Positions 18,927 through 26,503 of a DNA stretch of 64,000 nucleotides are shown one piece after another; position 1 is the stretch's first letter, and each line of letters opens with the position of its first letter. The notes below the pieces were generated by a model. That model saw only the letters and a list, made by a program, of their open reading frames with translations, did not search any database and was not told where the DNA came from. The translations under genes and the position numbers were made by a program. This DNA comes from RFSX01 sp965230215. Its GTDB lineage: Bacteria > Bacteroidota > Bacteroidia > Chitinophagales > Saprospiraceae. Where the stretch lies: positions 248,001 through 312,000 of the forward strand of contig CBDDKN010000002.1 in NCBI GenBank assembly GCA_965230215.1, written 5' to 3'.

Positions 18927-19610
18927 TCAATTATTACTAGTGTCATTGATAATATGTCCGCCTTTTAATCTGATGATGCGATTGGTTCTGGAGGCCAACT
19001 CAAGATCATGCGTAACCAATATCAGTGTCGTATTCTGCTCTTTATTTAAGTCAAATAAGAGTTGCTCTATAGTAGCTCCAGTAGAATCATCAAGATTGCC
19101 AGTAGGCTCATCAGCAAATAAGATATTTGGATTATTTATAAATGCCCTGGCGATTGAAACACGCTGTTGTTCCCCACCTGAAAGTTGTGAAGGATAATGA
19201 CTCATCCGATCCTTTAGGCCTACGCGTTCAAGCAGTTTTTCAGCATATGTTTTGACGTTGGCTGCGCCTTGCAATTCAAGAGGCACCATCACATTCTCAA
19301 GCGCTGTTAATGTTGGGATAAGCTGGAAATTCTGAAAAACAAACCCTACATGCTTATTCCTCAATTCAGCTCGTCCATTCTCATTTAGGTTTGCCATATC
19401 CTTACCACACAATTGAATAGCGCCTGAACTAACTTTATCAAGACCGGCACACAAACCCAATAGCGTAGTTTTACCACTACCTGAAGGGCCAACAATTGAA
19501 ACAATTTCCCCTGGCTGAACAGCGAATGAAATATCATTCAAAACATCCAGTGATTTATCTCCACTCTTATAGGTTTTTCTAACCTCATTTAATGTGAGTA
19601 TATTTTCCAT
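18927..19610 (-). CDS. ABC transporter ATP-binding protein (YbbA/LolD type)
   Basis: This complete 227-residue ATPase has Walker A GPSGSGKTT, a Q-loop in VGFVFQNFQ, the signature LSGGEQQR, Walker B NILFADEPTG and the switch histidine in LVTHD. Length and the absence of a membrane domain fit the MacB/LolD/YbbA subfamily (3.A.1.122/125). It precedes the FtsX-type permease with near-overlap and is divergent from a TesA-like esterase, the same arrangement as ybbA-ybbP and tesA in E. coli. That makes the YbbA reading more likely than LolD. Confidence 0.93.
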   Translation of the reverse strand: MENILTLNEVRKTYKSGDKSLDVLNDISFAVQPGEIVSIVGPSGSGKTTLLGLCAGLDKVSSGAIQLCGKDMANLNENGRAELRNKHVGFVFQNFQLIPTLTALENVMVPLELQGAANVKTYAEKLLERVGLKDRMSHYPSQLSGGEQQRVSIARAFINNPNILFADEPTGNLDDSTGATIEQLLFDLNKEQNTTLILVTHDLELASRTNRIIRLKGGHIINDTSNN

Positions 19611-19660
19611 TTTTGTTTTAAGCAGTTTTAAACTTATGAACTGAATATAATACTAAGCGT

Positions 19661-19668
19661 TACTTTTG
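19661..19668 (+). promoter_or_regulatory. Candidate -7 box for the esterase gene
   Basis: TACTTTTG matches TAnnTTTG and ends 15 bases before the esterase ATG. No clear -33 TTG was found at the usual 19-21 base spacing. A TTG inside this box could itself be read as an upstream start, but transcription from the box would exclude it. Confidence 0.4.
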
Positions 19669-19683
19669 CATCAAATCTCATAT

Positions 19684-20391
19684 ATGCTGGCACATTCTAT
19701 ACAAAGCAAAGCCATATTATTACTTGTTATGTCTGCTGTTTTCATAACAGCGTGTAAAGATAAACAGAGTGCAGAGCAAGTAGTTGTGCAAGAAACAGAT
19801 AATAAGACAAACGAAATTCAAAACTCTACAGAACTAAGAGAAATGACCATATTATGCTTTGGAAATAGCCTCACTGCGGGTTATGGCTTGGAAGAATCAG
19901 AAGCCTGGCCAGCTTTATTACAGGAACGCATCGATAGCCTTGAGCTTGAATACACCGTGATTAATGCTGGATTATCTGGAGAAACAAGTTCTGGTGGCTT
20001 AAATAGAATAGAGTGGGTCTTAAGACAAAAGGCAGATATATTCATTCTTGAACTTGGTGCCAATGATATGCTAAGAGGATTAGACGTTGAGAGTACCAGG
20101 AGTAACTTAAGTCAAATAATTTCTGTTGTCAAAGAACATAATCCTGACTGCAAAATTATTGTTGCCGGTATGATGTCACCCCCTAATATGGGAAAGTCGT
20201 ATGAAGATGCTTTCAATGCGATCTACCCTGAACTGGCAAAAGCATCAAATGCGTCCCTAATCCCATTCTTTCTTGAAGGCGTTGCTGCGATTGAAGATCT
20301 CAATCTGCCAGATGGTAAGCATCCCAATGCCGAAGGTCAGAAAGTGGTATTGGAAAATGTATGGCAACACTTAGAGCCACTGCTCAATTAA
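19684..20391 (+). CDS. TesA-like GDSL/SGNH arylesterase, lipoprotein
   Basis: This 235-residue GDSL-family esterase/lysophospholipase carries a lipobox (FITAC, Cys about residue 24), so it is predicted to be periplasmic and lipid-anchored. SGNH blocks are present: block I ILCFGNSLTAGYG (GNSL in place of GDSL; Ser nucleophile), block II Gly in NAGLSGETS, block III GANDM, and block V DGKHPNAEGQ with the catalytic Asp and His. The ATG at 19684 is preferred over a TTG at 19666 because of the -7 box. It is divergent from the YbbA/YbbP-like genes. The substrate (esters, lysolipids, acyl-CoA) cannot be decided. Confidence 0.88.
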   Translation: MLAHSIQSKAILLLVMSAVFITACKDKQSAEQVVVQETDNKTNEIQNSTELREMTILCFGNSLTAGYGLEESEAWPALLQERIDSLELEYTVINAGLSGETSSGGLNRIEWVLRQKADIFILELGANDMLRGLDVESTRSNLSQIISVVKEHNPDCKIIVAGMMSPPNMGKSYEDAFNAIYPELAKASNASLIPFFLEGVAAIEDLNLPDGKHPNAEGQKVVLENVWQHLEPLLN

Positions 20392-20400
20392 AAATAGGGA

Positions 20401-21273
20401 GTGGGAGTTTCACGGCAACTTATATACATCAATATATCGGTCTTTCTGATTAGTACCTCTGGTATATTTGGAAGACTGGTCAGCCTGAGTCCTGAATTAA
20501 CCATATTCTACCGATGTGTATTGGCCTCAGCTATTCTATACTTCTATTTGAGATACAGAGGAATTAAGCCCTTTGGTAATAAACTACAGTTTCCATTTTA
20601 CATCCTGTTGGGCGGATTCCTCATGGCCGTGCACTGGGTAAGTTATTTCTATGCTCTAAGCTTGTCAAGTATCGCTATTGCCATGCTAACCCTTCATACG
20701 CATCCTGCTATCACAGCCATCCTTGAGCCGATTATCCTGAAAACCAGATTCGAATTGCACCACTTCATATTAGCAATTGTAGTCATCGTAGGAATTTGGT
20801 TTATCCTTCCTTCACTTGATCTAAAGGATAAAATTGTGCTGGCTACAATTGCCGGAGGGATATCTGCATTAAGTTTCTCATTACGCAATGTATGGACAAG
20901 AAAAATCATGATGCATTACAATGCATCCCAAGTCATGTTCTATCATCTTCTCATCATGTCAATCTCGCTAGTTCCATTTGTCTTTATACATGATTCATCT
21001 AAACTTGGCTCGGATTGGAGTTATATCGTAGCACTTGCAATATTAACCACAGTTGTTGGTCATACTTTATTCGTAAATGCGCTTAAATACTTCTCCGCTT
21101 CTACGGTGGCACTTTTATCAAGTATAATTCCAGTATATGGTATTCTCTGGGGTATGTGGTTACTAAATGAAATTCCTGATCTATCTACAATAATTGGCGG
21201 AGCATTAATTTTATCAAGCTTTGTAATTGAATCCTTCGTAAGTCAGAAAAAACTAAAAAATGCAAAAAACTAA
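20401..21273 (+). CDS. EamA/DMT-family membrane transporter
   Basis: This 290-residue protein has ten predicted membrane segments in two EamA repeats. Characteristic parts are the first-helix end SGIFGRLVSLSPELTIFYRCVLA, the HWVSYFYALSLSSIAIAMLTLHTHPAI segment, and the second-repeat VALLSSIIPVYGILWGMWLLNE. It starts at a GTG 10 bases after the esterase stop; no ATG is available before the first helix. The 3' end overlaps the next gene by 14 bases, so its expression is probably coupled to the soluble binding-protein-like product. The substrate is unknown. It shares only family-level features with the EamA at 110. Confidence 0.87.
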   Translation: MGVSRQLIYINISVFLISTSGIFGRLVSLSPELTIFYRCVLASAILYFYLRYRGIKPFGNKLQFPFYILLGGFLMAVHWVSYFYALSLSSIAIAMLTLHTHPAITAILEPIILKTRFELHHFILAIVVIVGIWFILPSLDLKDKIVLATIAGGISALSFSLRNVWTRKIMMHYNASQVMFYHLLIMSISLVPFVFIHDSSKLGSDWSYIVALAILTTVVGHTLFVNALKYFSASTVALLSSIIPVYGILWGMWLLNEIPDLSTIIGGALILSSFVIESFVSQKKLKNAKN

Positions 21274-22120
21274 AATTCGTTTGGGTGGCGTCCCTGAACA
21301 TTTCAATCTTCCAATACATCTCGCCATTGAAAATGGAGAATTCGAGGATAAGGGCATAGATGCAAGTTGGACCGATTATGATGGAGGTACGGGCCAGATG
21401 ACCAAAGCCTTAAGGAATGACGAAGTAGATCTGTGTGTTCTTCTCACTGAAGGAATCATTGCTGATATCATTAAAGGTAATCCAAGTAAATTGATCAGTG
21501 TGTATGTCACTACTCCCTTGTGTTGGGGAGTGCATACAGGCTATAATAACCCTTTAAAACTATACGATGATGTATTTGAAAAGAAAATTGCCATCAGCAG
21601 GTTTGGGTCTGGATCTCACCTAATGCCTATAGTAGATGCTTATAGCAAATCAAAAAAAATAAACGATGATCAATTCGTGATAATCAACAATCTTAGCAAC
21701 GCTATTGATAAATTGGCAAGTGATGAGGTTGATGTATTCTATTGGGAAAAATTCACAACGCATCCTTACGTTGAGAAATCCATTCTAAGACGTATTGGTG
21801 AATTCTACACTCCATGGCCTTGCTTTGTCATTGCCGCAACCGATAAAATCATTGACGCCAATCCTGAGTTGGTCAAACAGTGTCTTTCTGTCATACATCA
21901 ATCCTGTGATAAATTTATGCAGGATGATAAGTCCATAAATCTTGTTTCAGAGAGATACAATCTTGATGAATCAGATGTGCATAAATGGTTCGATTCTACA
22001 GAATGGGCTGTCAATGGTTGGATCAGCAATAAAATGCTTAAAAGTACAATGTCCAATCTTCTAAGAGCAGGAATCATCAAAGAAGCAATTGACAGCTGGA
22101 AACTGGTTTGGCTCAGATAA
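21260..22120 (+). CDS. Soluble periplasmic-binding-protein-fold protein without signal peptide (NMT1/THI5-like)
   Basis: This 286-residue protein has a type 2 periplasmic-binding fold. It shows IRLGGVPEHFNLPIHLAIENGEFEDKGI (typical first lobe of NMT1/THI5-like ABC binding proteins), DYDGGTGQMTKALRNDEVDLCVLLTEG, and a hinge and second-lobe pattern ending WPCFVIAAT. It has no signal peptide or lipobox, so it is predicted cytoplasmic, and no ABC permease or ATPase is nearby. The gene overlaps the EamA gene by 14 bases. Either the protein is a cytosolic ligand binder or an enzyme-like member of the fold (THI5 family proteins are substrates/enzymes in thiamine pyrimidine synthesis). I cannot choose between these. 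Confidence 0.75.
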   Translation: MQKTKIRLGGVPEHFNLPIHLAIENGEFEDKGIDASWTDYDGGTGQMTKALRNDEVDLCVLLTEGIIADIIKGNPSKLISVYVTTPLCWGVHTGYNNPLKLYDDVFEKKIAISRFGSGSHLMPIVDAYSKSKKINDDQFVIINNLSNAIDKLASDEVDVFYWEKFTTHPYVEKSILRRIGEFYTPWPCFVIAATDKIIDANPELVKQCLSVIHQSCDKFMQDDKSINLVSERYNLDESDVHKWFDSTEWAVNGWISNKMLKSTMSNLLRAGIIKEAIDSWKLVWLR

Positions 22121-22154
22121 AAAAAGCACCGCCCATTTCTAGACAGTGCTTTTC
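22119..22154. terminator. Intrinsic terminator between convergent genes
   Basis: An AAAGCAC...GTGCTTT hairpin is flanked by A and T runs. Read on the minus strand, the stem extends to about 11 pairs with two G-U pairs and ends in seven U. It suits the minus-strand HNH/H1-like gene best and may also stop the plus-strand gene ending at 22120. Confidence 0.65.
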
Positions 22155-22176
22155 TAATTTAAGTTTATTACAGGAA

Positions 22177-23376
22177 TTATTTTTTCTTCCTTGTAGTTCT
22201 ACTGCTTGATTTACGTGCAGTAGTTTTCTTTGCTGTAGTTGCTTTCTTTGCAGCTGGCTTACGCGCTGTTGTCTTCTTGGCAGCAGTCGCCTTCTTAGCA
22301 GCTGGCTTACGAGCCGTTGTCTTCTTGGCAGCAGTCGCCTTCTTAGCAGCTGGCTTACGAGCTGTCGTCTTCTTGGCAGCAGTCGCTTTCTTTGCAGCTG
22401 GCTTACGCGCTGTCGTCTTCTTGGCAGCAGTCGCCTTCTTAGCAGCTGGCTTACGAGCCGTTGTCTTCTTGGCAGCAGTCGCCTTCTTAGCAGCTGGCTT
22501 ACGAGCCGTTGTCTTCTTGGCAGCAGTCGCCTTCTTAGCAGCTGGCTTACGCGCTGACGTCTTCTTAGCAGCAGTCGCTTTCTTTGCAGCTGGCTTACGC
22601 GCTGTTGTCTTCTTGGCAGCAGTCGCTTTCTTTGCAGCTGGCTTACGCGCTGTTGTCTTCTTGGCAGCAGTCGCTTTCTTTGCAGCTGGCTTACGAGCTG
22701 TTGTCTTCTTGGCAGCAGTTTTTCTAGCTGCAGGTTTACGAGCTGCAGTCTTCTTAGCAGCAGGTCGACGTGAACCTTTCTTAACTGGTTTAAAGCCTTC
22801 CACTTTCAGACCAGCCCAATTTTCACCAGCCTCAATTCTATTGATTTGAGTGTGGCTTACATTGAACTTAGCAGCAATCTTACTTTTAGCCATACGGCCT
22901 TTTGCAAGATGCTTTTTGATTTGAATAACTTGCTTTTCTGTCAATTTAGGTTTACCCCCTTTTCTATGAGGAACATATCCATACTTTTTAGCTCTAGCAC
23001 GAACATAATCTCTCCACTCGTCATCCGTAACCCAGACGATGTTTGAAGCTGCATTGTTAAGTCTGTTAAGGTCTTTGTGAATGTATCGGTTGTATCCAGC
23101 CTTCTTAGGCTTCTTTGACCAATACTTCGCAACAGCCATGTGAACGTATAGTCCGTAGCTGCCACCTTCAAGCTTGATGCTAGATTTCAAATAGTCTTTA
23201 GCATCAGCTGTCGGAGTCAGAATATGCTCTGAACCATCGGCTTTGCTTCTTGATTTTAGGCGTCCTTTGTTAGAAACAAAGTAGTCCATTTTAAGAGTCG
23301 GTCTAGGTGTTTCGATCATTTTCCATCGTTCACCAGCTAGACTCTTGGCCTTTTTTTCTCGTTTAACGTTTGACAT
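22177..23376 (-). CDS. NUMOD4/HNH-like DNA-binding protein with histone-H1-like repeat tail
   Basis: A 399-residue, highly basic protein with three parts. Residues about 15-60 resemble NUMOD4 (GERWKMIE ... YFVSNKGRLKSRSK). Residues about 75-125 resemble an HNH_3 homing-endonuclease domain, with VHMAVAKYW and IHKDLNRLNNAASNIVWVT retaining both histidines and the Asn pair. Residues about 140-185 form a resolvase-like helix-turn-helix (LTEKQVIQIKKHL ... SKIAAKFNVSHTQINRIEAGENW). From about 200 to the end come Ala/Lys/Arg/Thr/Pro repeats with a 16-residue unit TTARKPAAKKATAAKK, like eukaryotic H1 and bacterial Hc1/AlgP tails. I infer a nucleoid-associated protein built from a homing-endonuclease-type head; nuclease activity may or may not remain. 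It follows hscB by 11 bases. Confidence 0.8.
   Translation of the reverse strand: MSNVKREKKAKSLAGERWKMIETPRPTLKMDYFVSNKGRLKSRSKADGSEHILTPTADAKDYLKSSIKLEGGSYGLYVHMAVAKYWSKKPKKAGYNRYIHKDLNRLNNAASNIVWVTDDEWRDYVRARAKKYGYVPHRKGGKPKLTEKQVIQIKKHLAKGRMAKSKIAAKFNVSHTQINRIEAGENWAGLKVEGFKPVKKGSRRPAAKKTAARKPAARKTAAKKTTARKPAAKKATAAKKTTARKPAAKKATAAKKTTARKPAAKKATAAKKTSARKPAAKKATAAKKTTARKPAAKKATAAKKTTARKPAAKKATAAKKTTARKPAAKKATAAKKTTARKPAAKKATAAKKTTARKPAAKKATAAKKTTARKPAAKKATTAKKTTARKSSSRTTRKKK
22225..22720. repeat. About ten near-identical 48-bp tandem repeats encoding the H1-like tail
   Basis: A 48-bp unit, recognisable by the repeated CAGCTGGCTTACG, occurs about ten times in tandem. Variation is confined mainly to third codon positions (ACGAGC/ACGCGC, GCCTTCTTAGC/GCTTTCTTTGC) plus one Thr-to-Ser change. 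The repeat lies wholly inside the coding region and keeps the frame. There are no spacers, so it is not a CRISPR array. Confidence 0.92.
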
Positions 23377-23387
23377 CGAATAAGGAT

Positions 23388-23915
23388 TTAATTCTCTAAG
23401 TTTGATTCAATTCTCTTAAGATATTTGCACTTAAGATAATAATCTTTAATTAATTCTAATTGTTTTTTATCAGCTTTCTGATAATTGAAGTTCTTTAAAA
23501 TATTATCGATGTTGCTCAAAAGATTGCTTTCTAGTTGGGATAACTTATTCGAAATATCCTCTTTTAACCTGTCATCAGCATCGCCTGAAGCCAAAGACAT
23601 TTTATAATCAAGGATAATTTCATTAATATCCATAACCTCCATCAGGAACTCCTGAGGAACAGTCTCTTTCCCCTCTGCAAATTCAATGCCACTTATTTCA
23701 AGCAGATATCTCATACGTTCTAAATCATCGTTTAAGACCTTGAAAGCTTTATTGATTACAGTAGACTGCTCAAGCGCATTAAACTGTTCTTCCGAAGATG
23801 TAAGACCGAACATATCTGGATGATTGGCTTTGCTTTTAGCATAGAATCGTTTTCTTAAATCATCCTTGTCAATAAGGAACTCAGGCTTGATATCAAACAA
23901 TTCGAAATAGTTCAT
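23388..23915 (-). CDS. hscB: Fe-S cluster assembly co-chaperone HscB (J-domain protein)
   Basis: This 175-residue protein has an N-terminal J domain (about 1-75; NYFELFDIKPEF, with HPD in KANHPDMFG) and a C-terminal three-helix HscB domain (FLMEVMDINEIILDYK). HscB delivers the IscU scaffold with its cluster to the Hsp70 HscA. The ATG at 23915 is chosen because the family begins with MxYFELF; an in-frame ATG three codons upstream is possible. It starts 10 bases after the rseP stop, and no other isc gene is nearby. Confidence 0.87.
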   Translation of the reverse strand: MNYFELFDIKPEFLIDKDDLRKRFYAKSKANHPDMFGLTSSEEQFNALEQSTVINKAFKVLNDDLERMRYLLEISGIEFAEGKETVPQEFLMEVMDINEIILDYKMSLASGDADDRLKEDISNKLSQLESNLLSNIDNILKNFNYQKADKKQLELIKDYYLKCKYLKRIESNLEN

Positions 23916-23925
23916 CGCTGCCAAA

Positions 23926-25308
23926 TTAGAATAACCTGGAAATATCTAAACCCAGAGCATATATCATCAATACGATCAATAGTAGGAATCCTATGAACGT
24001 AGCAATTTCCATTACCCTATCTGGAACTTTAACCCCGGTTATACTTTCAAATAGAAGAAACATTACATAACCTCCATCCAGTGCTGGAATAGGAAGCAAG
24101 TTTAGAAATCCCAGCAAAATTGAAAGACTGGCTGTCATATACCAAAAGCGCCTCCAATCCCAATCAGTACCAAACATTTTACCAATTGTAATAAAGCTTC
24201 CCAAGCTTTCCTTCACTTCAATATTTCCCTTGAACATCTGACCAAAGGCTTTTAATTGATCAGTCAGGAATTCCCATGATGTAGAGAGCCCCTTAGGTAC
24301 AGAGGCACCAAAAGAATAGCTTTGTTTTTGGTAATCATAATACTCTGCGCTATCATTGATCCAGAACCCTATTCGTCTTTTCTTCTCAGGCTCTTTCCCC
24401 ATCAATTTCTTGATCAAACTCTGCTTCCCATCAAACAATGTACTATACGATACACTGATTGTATCTGCACCTCTAATAACCTCGAAGTCCATCATTTCTC
24501 CCTCTGCTGTTAGCACATTCTTCTGAAACTGGTGCGCAAGCTGACTATCATTTCCATTAATGCTCAATATCTTGTCACCTTCCTTCAATCCGTTTTCTTT
24601 TGCCTGAGCAGGTGATGTTTCATCAAAAAATCCGATCACGGCTGGATACTTCAGGTAAACCAGTTGTTGGTTGCGGTTTTCAAACTTTGTAAGTTGTTTA
24701 ATGTATTTTTCATCAACAGCTACGTTGACTTCTGCTCCCTCTCTTAATACTTTGATATTATCAGCCTGGTTTATGATGATTTCCTTTGTCAGCACACCTG
24801 CTTTGAATTTATCAAAGGTCTTATCTCCTACCGAGATAATTTTATCACCATCTCGTAACCCCATCTCGTATCCCATCTCACTAACCGCGATACCATCTTT
24901 TACGTCATTATTGTCAATGTACATTTCACCCCAAACAAAATAGATCATGGCAAACAATACGATGCCAAGTATGAAGTTTACCGTAACACCGCCTACCATA
25001 ATAATTAATCGTTGCCAAGCTGGCTTTGACCTGAATTCCCATGGCTGAGGTTCTTGCTTCATTTGTTCCTTGTCGAAACTCTCATCGATCATTCCAGAGA
25101 TCTTCACATATCCGCCCAAGGGTAACCATCCGATTCCATACTCTGTCTCACCTTTCTGAACTTTGAAGAGAGAAAAGCCCGGATTAAAAAAGAGGTAAAA
25201 TTTTTCAACTCTTGTTTTAAACCACTTAGCAGCTCCAAAATGACCTAATTCATGCAGTACGATTAGTATCGATAAGCTTAACAAGAACTGTGTAATAGTA
25301 ATCCACAT
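23926..25308 (-). CDS. rseP: RIP zinc metalloprotease RseP (site-2 protease)
   Basis: This 460-residue inner-membrane protease has the zinc motif HELGH at about residue 19 in the first membrane helix and LLPIPALDGGYVMF (third metal ligand) near residue 405. Two PDZ domains lie between (about 120-210 and 215-290), and further helices are at about 100-125 and 435-455. It cleaves membrane-embedded anti-sigma factors or signal-peptide remnants. It probably leads an rseP-hscB-HNH/H1 transcript from a -7 box 39 bases upstream of the start codon. Confidence 0.94.
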   Translation of the reverse strand: MWITITQFLLSLSILIVLHELGHFGAAKWFKTRVEKFYLFFNPGFSLFKVQKGETEYGIGWLPLGGYVKISGMIDESFDKEQMKQEPQPWEFRSKPAWQRLIIMVGGVTVNFILGIVLFAMIYFVWGEMYIDNNDVKDGIAVSEMGYEMGLRDGDKIISVGDKTFDKFKAGVLTKEIIINQADNIKVLREGAEVNVAVDEKYIKQLTKFENRNQQLVYLKYPAVIGFFDETSPAQAKENGLKEGDKILSINGNDSQLAHQFQKNVLTAEGEMMDFEVIRGADTISVSYSTLFDGKQSLIKKLMGKEPEKKRRIGFWINDSAEYYDYQKQSYSFGASVPKGLSTSWEFLTDQLKAFGQMFKGNIEVKESLGSFITIGKMFGTDWDWRRFWYMTASLSILLGFLNLLPIPALDGGYVMFLLFESITGVKVPDRVMEIATFIGFLLLIVLMIYALGLDISRLF

Positions 25309-25347
25309 ATATTATAATTTTCAAATTGTATTTCGAAATGAAAGGCG

Positions 25348-25355
25348 CAAAAGTA
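25348..25355 (-). promoter_or_regulatory. Candidate -7 box for rseP-hscB
   Basis: On the minus strand this reads TACTTTTG, an exact TAnnTTTG match, ending 39 bases before the rseP ATG. No convincing TTG lies 19-21 bases upstream of it. Confidence 0.45.
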
Positions 25356-25437
25356 GTAATTTATAAAGCATAAAGCTATATTGACCCTTTATGTTCAACG
25401 CTTTCAATATTTTGTAATTAAAACCCAATTATCACGA

Positions 25438-26157
25438 ATGATCCTGTTCTTTGCAGAATTAATAGATCAACATACCGCAATACTGGAAGAAGATGAATTC
25501 ACACATTGCATAAAGGTTCTCAGAAAGAAGACCGGCGACAGAATTCATATTACAAACGGCAAGGCTTGGTTCGCGTCTGCTGAAATAAATCAGATTAAAA
25601 AACGCAGTGCTACCCTAAGTATTGTTGAACAAGAAGAACAGCAACCCCCGCCTTACAGCGTTAATCTTGGAATTGCTGCTCCCAAATCAAAAAACAGATG
25701 GGACTTTCTACTCGAAAAAGCTGTGGAGGTAGGTGTTGATTCTGTGACGCCAATCATCACAGATAATTCTGAACGATCCAAAATTAGTGCTGACAGAGCC
25801 AATAAGATAATGAGGAGTGCAGCTCTACAATCCAAACGCATTGTTCATCCTGTGTTCAATGATCCCATTAAATTACCAGACCTGATCAATCAATACGCAA
25901 CAGGGAATACAAATAAATTTATAGCTCATTATAATCCTGTAAATGATTGGATTGATAGATGTGCATTAGATCATCCGAACAGTTTGATACTGATCGGACC
26001 TGAAGGGGATTTCTCTACTGCCGAACTTGATCTTTGCAATACCAATGGATTCACCACTGTTAATATCTCCAACAATAGATTACGCACAGAGACAGCAGCA
26101 ATTGTTGCTTGCAGTCTATTGGCATCCAATCATCATAACATACAATCTAAACGTTAG
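25438..26157 (+). CDS. rsmE: 16S rRNA (uracil(1498)-N(3))-methyltransferase
   Basis: This 239-residue RsmE has an N-terminal PUA-like domain (about 1-70; HCIKVLRKKTGDRIHITNG) and a C-terminal SPOUT methyltransferase domain. Motifs are KSKNRWDFLLEKAVEVGVDSVTPI, NSERS, the knot sequence LILIGPEGDFSTAE, and the final LRTETAAIVA. It methylates U1498 of 16S rRNA. The ATG at 25438 is preferred because the family begins there; an in-frame TTG at 25381 would add 19 atypical residues. Its 3' end overlaps the convergent DUF7009-like gene by 11 bases. Confidence 0.93.
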   Translation: MILFFAELIDQHTAILEEDEFTHCIKVLRKKTGDRIHITNGKAWFASAEINQIKKRSATLSIVEQEEQQPPPYSVNLGIAAPKSKNRWDFLLEKAVEVGVDSVTPIITDNSERSKISADRANKIMRSAALQSKRIVHPVFNDPIKLPDLINQYATGNTNKFIAHYNPVNDWIDRCALDHPNSLILIGPEGDFSTAELDLCNTNGFTTVNISNNRLRTETAAIVACSLLASNHHNIQSKR

Positions 26158-26503
26158 ACCTTGGATTTGCATACATGTCAGATTCATCTTCATGCGTTCT
26201 TGGAATAAGACATTTAAAATCTTTCTCAACTAAAATTGATGTGCCGTTGGTCATTGTTGTATCAAAGCCAACTTCATTATTCTGATGCCAATTTTCAATC
26301 CATGATGCAGGAATCTGGACTTTCAACATTCTGTCAGCAAACATCGCAATCATATCCTCAGACTTATACGCTTCAATAGAATACAATAGTTCTGAATCCC
26401 CCAAGGTGCATTTACAGATGACTTGTCCTTCAAGAACAAGGGCTTCTACTTCTTTTTGTTCGAGTCGCAATCGAATCGAATCATCTTTTATTCTAAGTTT
26501 CAT
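26147..26503 (-). CDS. Small DUF7009-like protein
   Basis: This is a 118-residue cytoplasmic protein. The opening MKLRIKDDSIRLRLEQKEVE and the end DFKCLIPRTHEDESDMYANP match my memory of the Bacteroidota DUF7009 family, in which this start and the final PR...DESD...NP are conserved. No enzymatic motif is visible. Its ATG overlaps the stop of the BNR-repeat gene by 4 bases (ATGA), so it should be translated from the same message. Function unknown. Confidence 0.7.
   Translation of the reverse strand: MKLRIKDDSIRLRLEQKEVEALVLEGQVICKCTLGDSELLYSIEAYKSEDMIAMFADRMLKVQIPASWIENWHQNNEVGFDTTMTNGTSILVEKDFKCLIPRTHEDESDMYANPRSNV

Noticed and set aside
22225..22720. Direct repeats that could suggest a CRISPR array
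   Set aside because: Units are contiguous without unique spacers and encode an in-frame protein repeat.
22277..22849. Plus-strand frame of 190 residues rich in Ala, Val, Leu and Phe
   Set aside because: It is the antisense of the 48-bp repeats in the H1-like tail; periodicity alone keeps the frame open.
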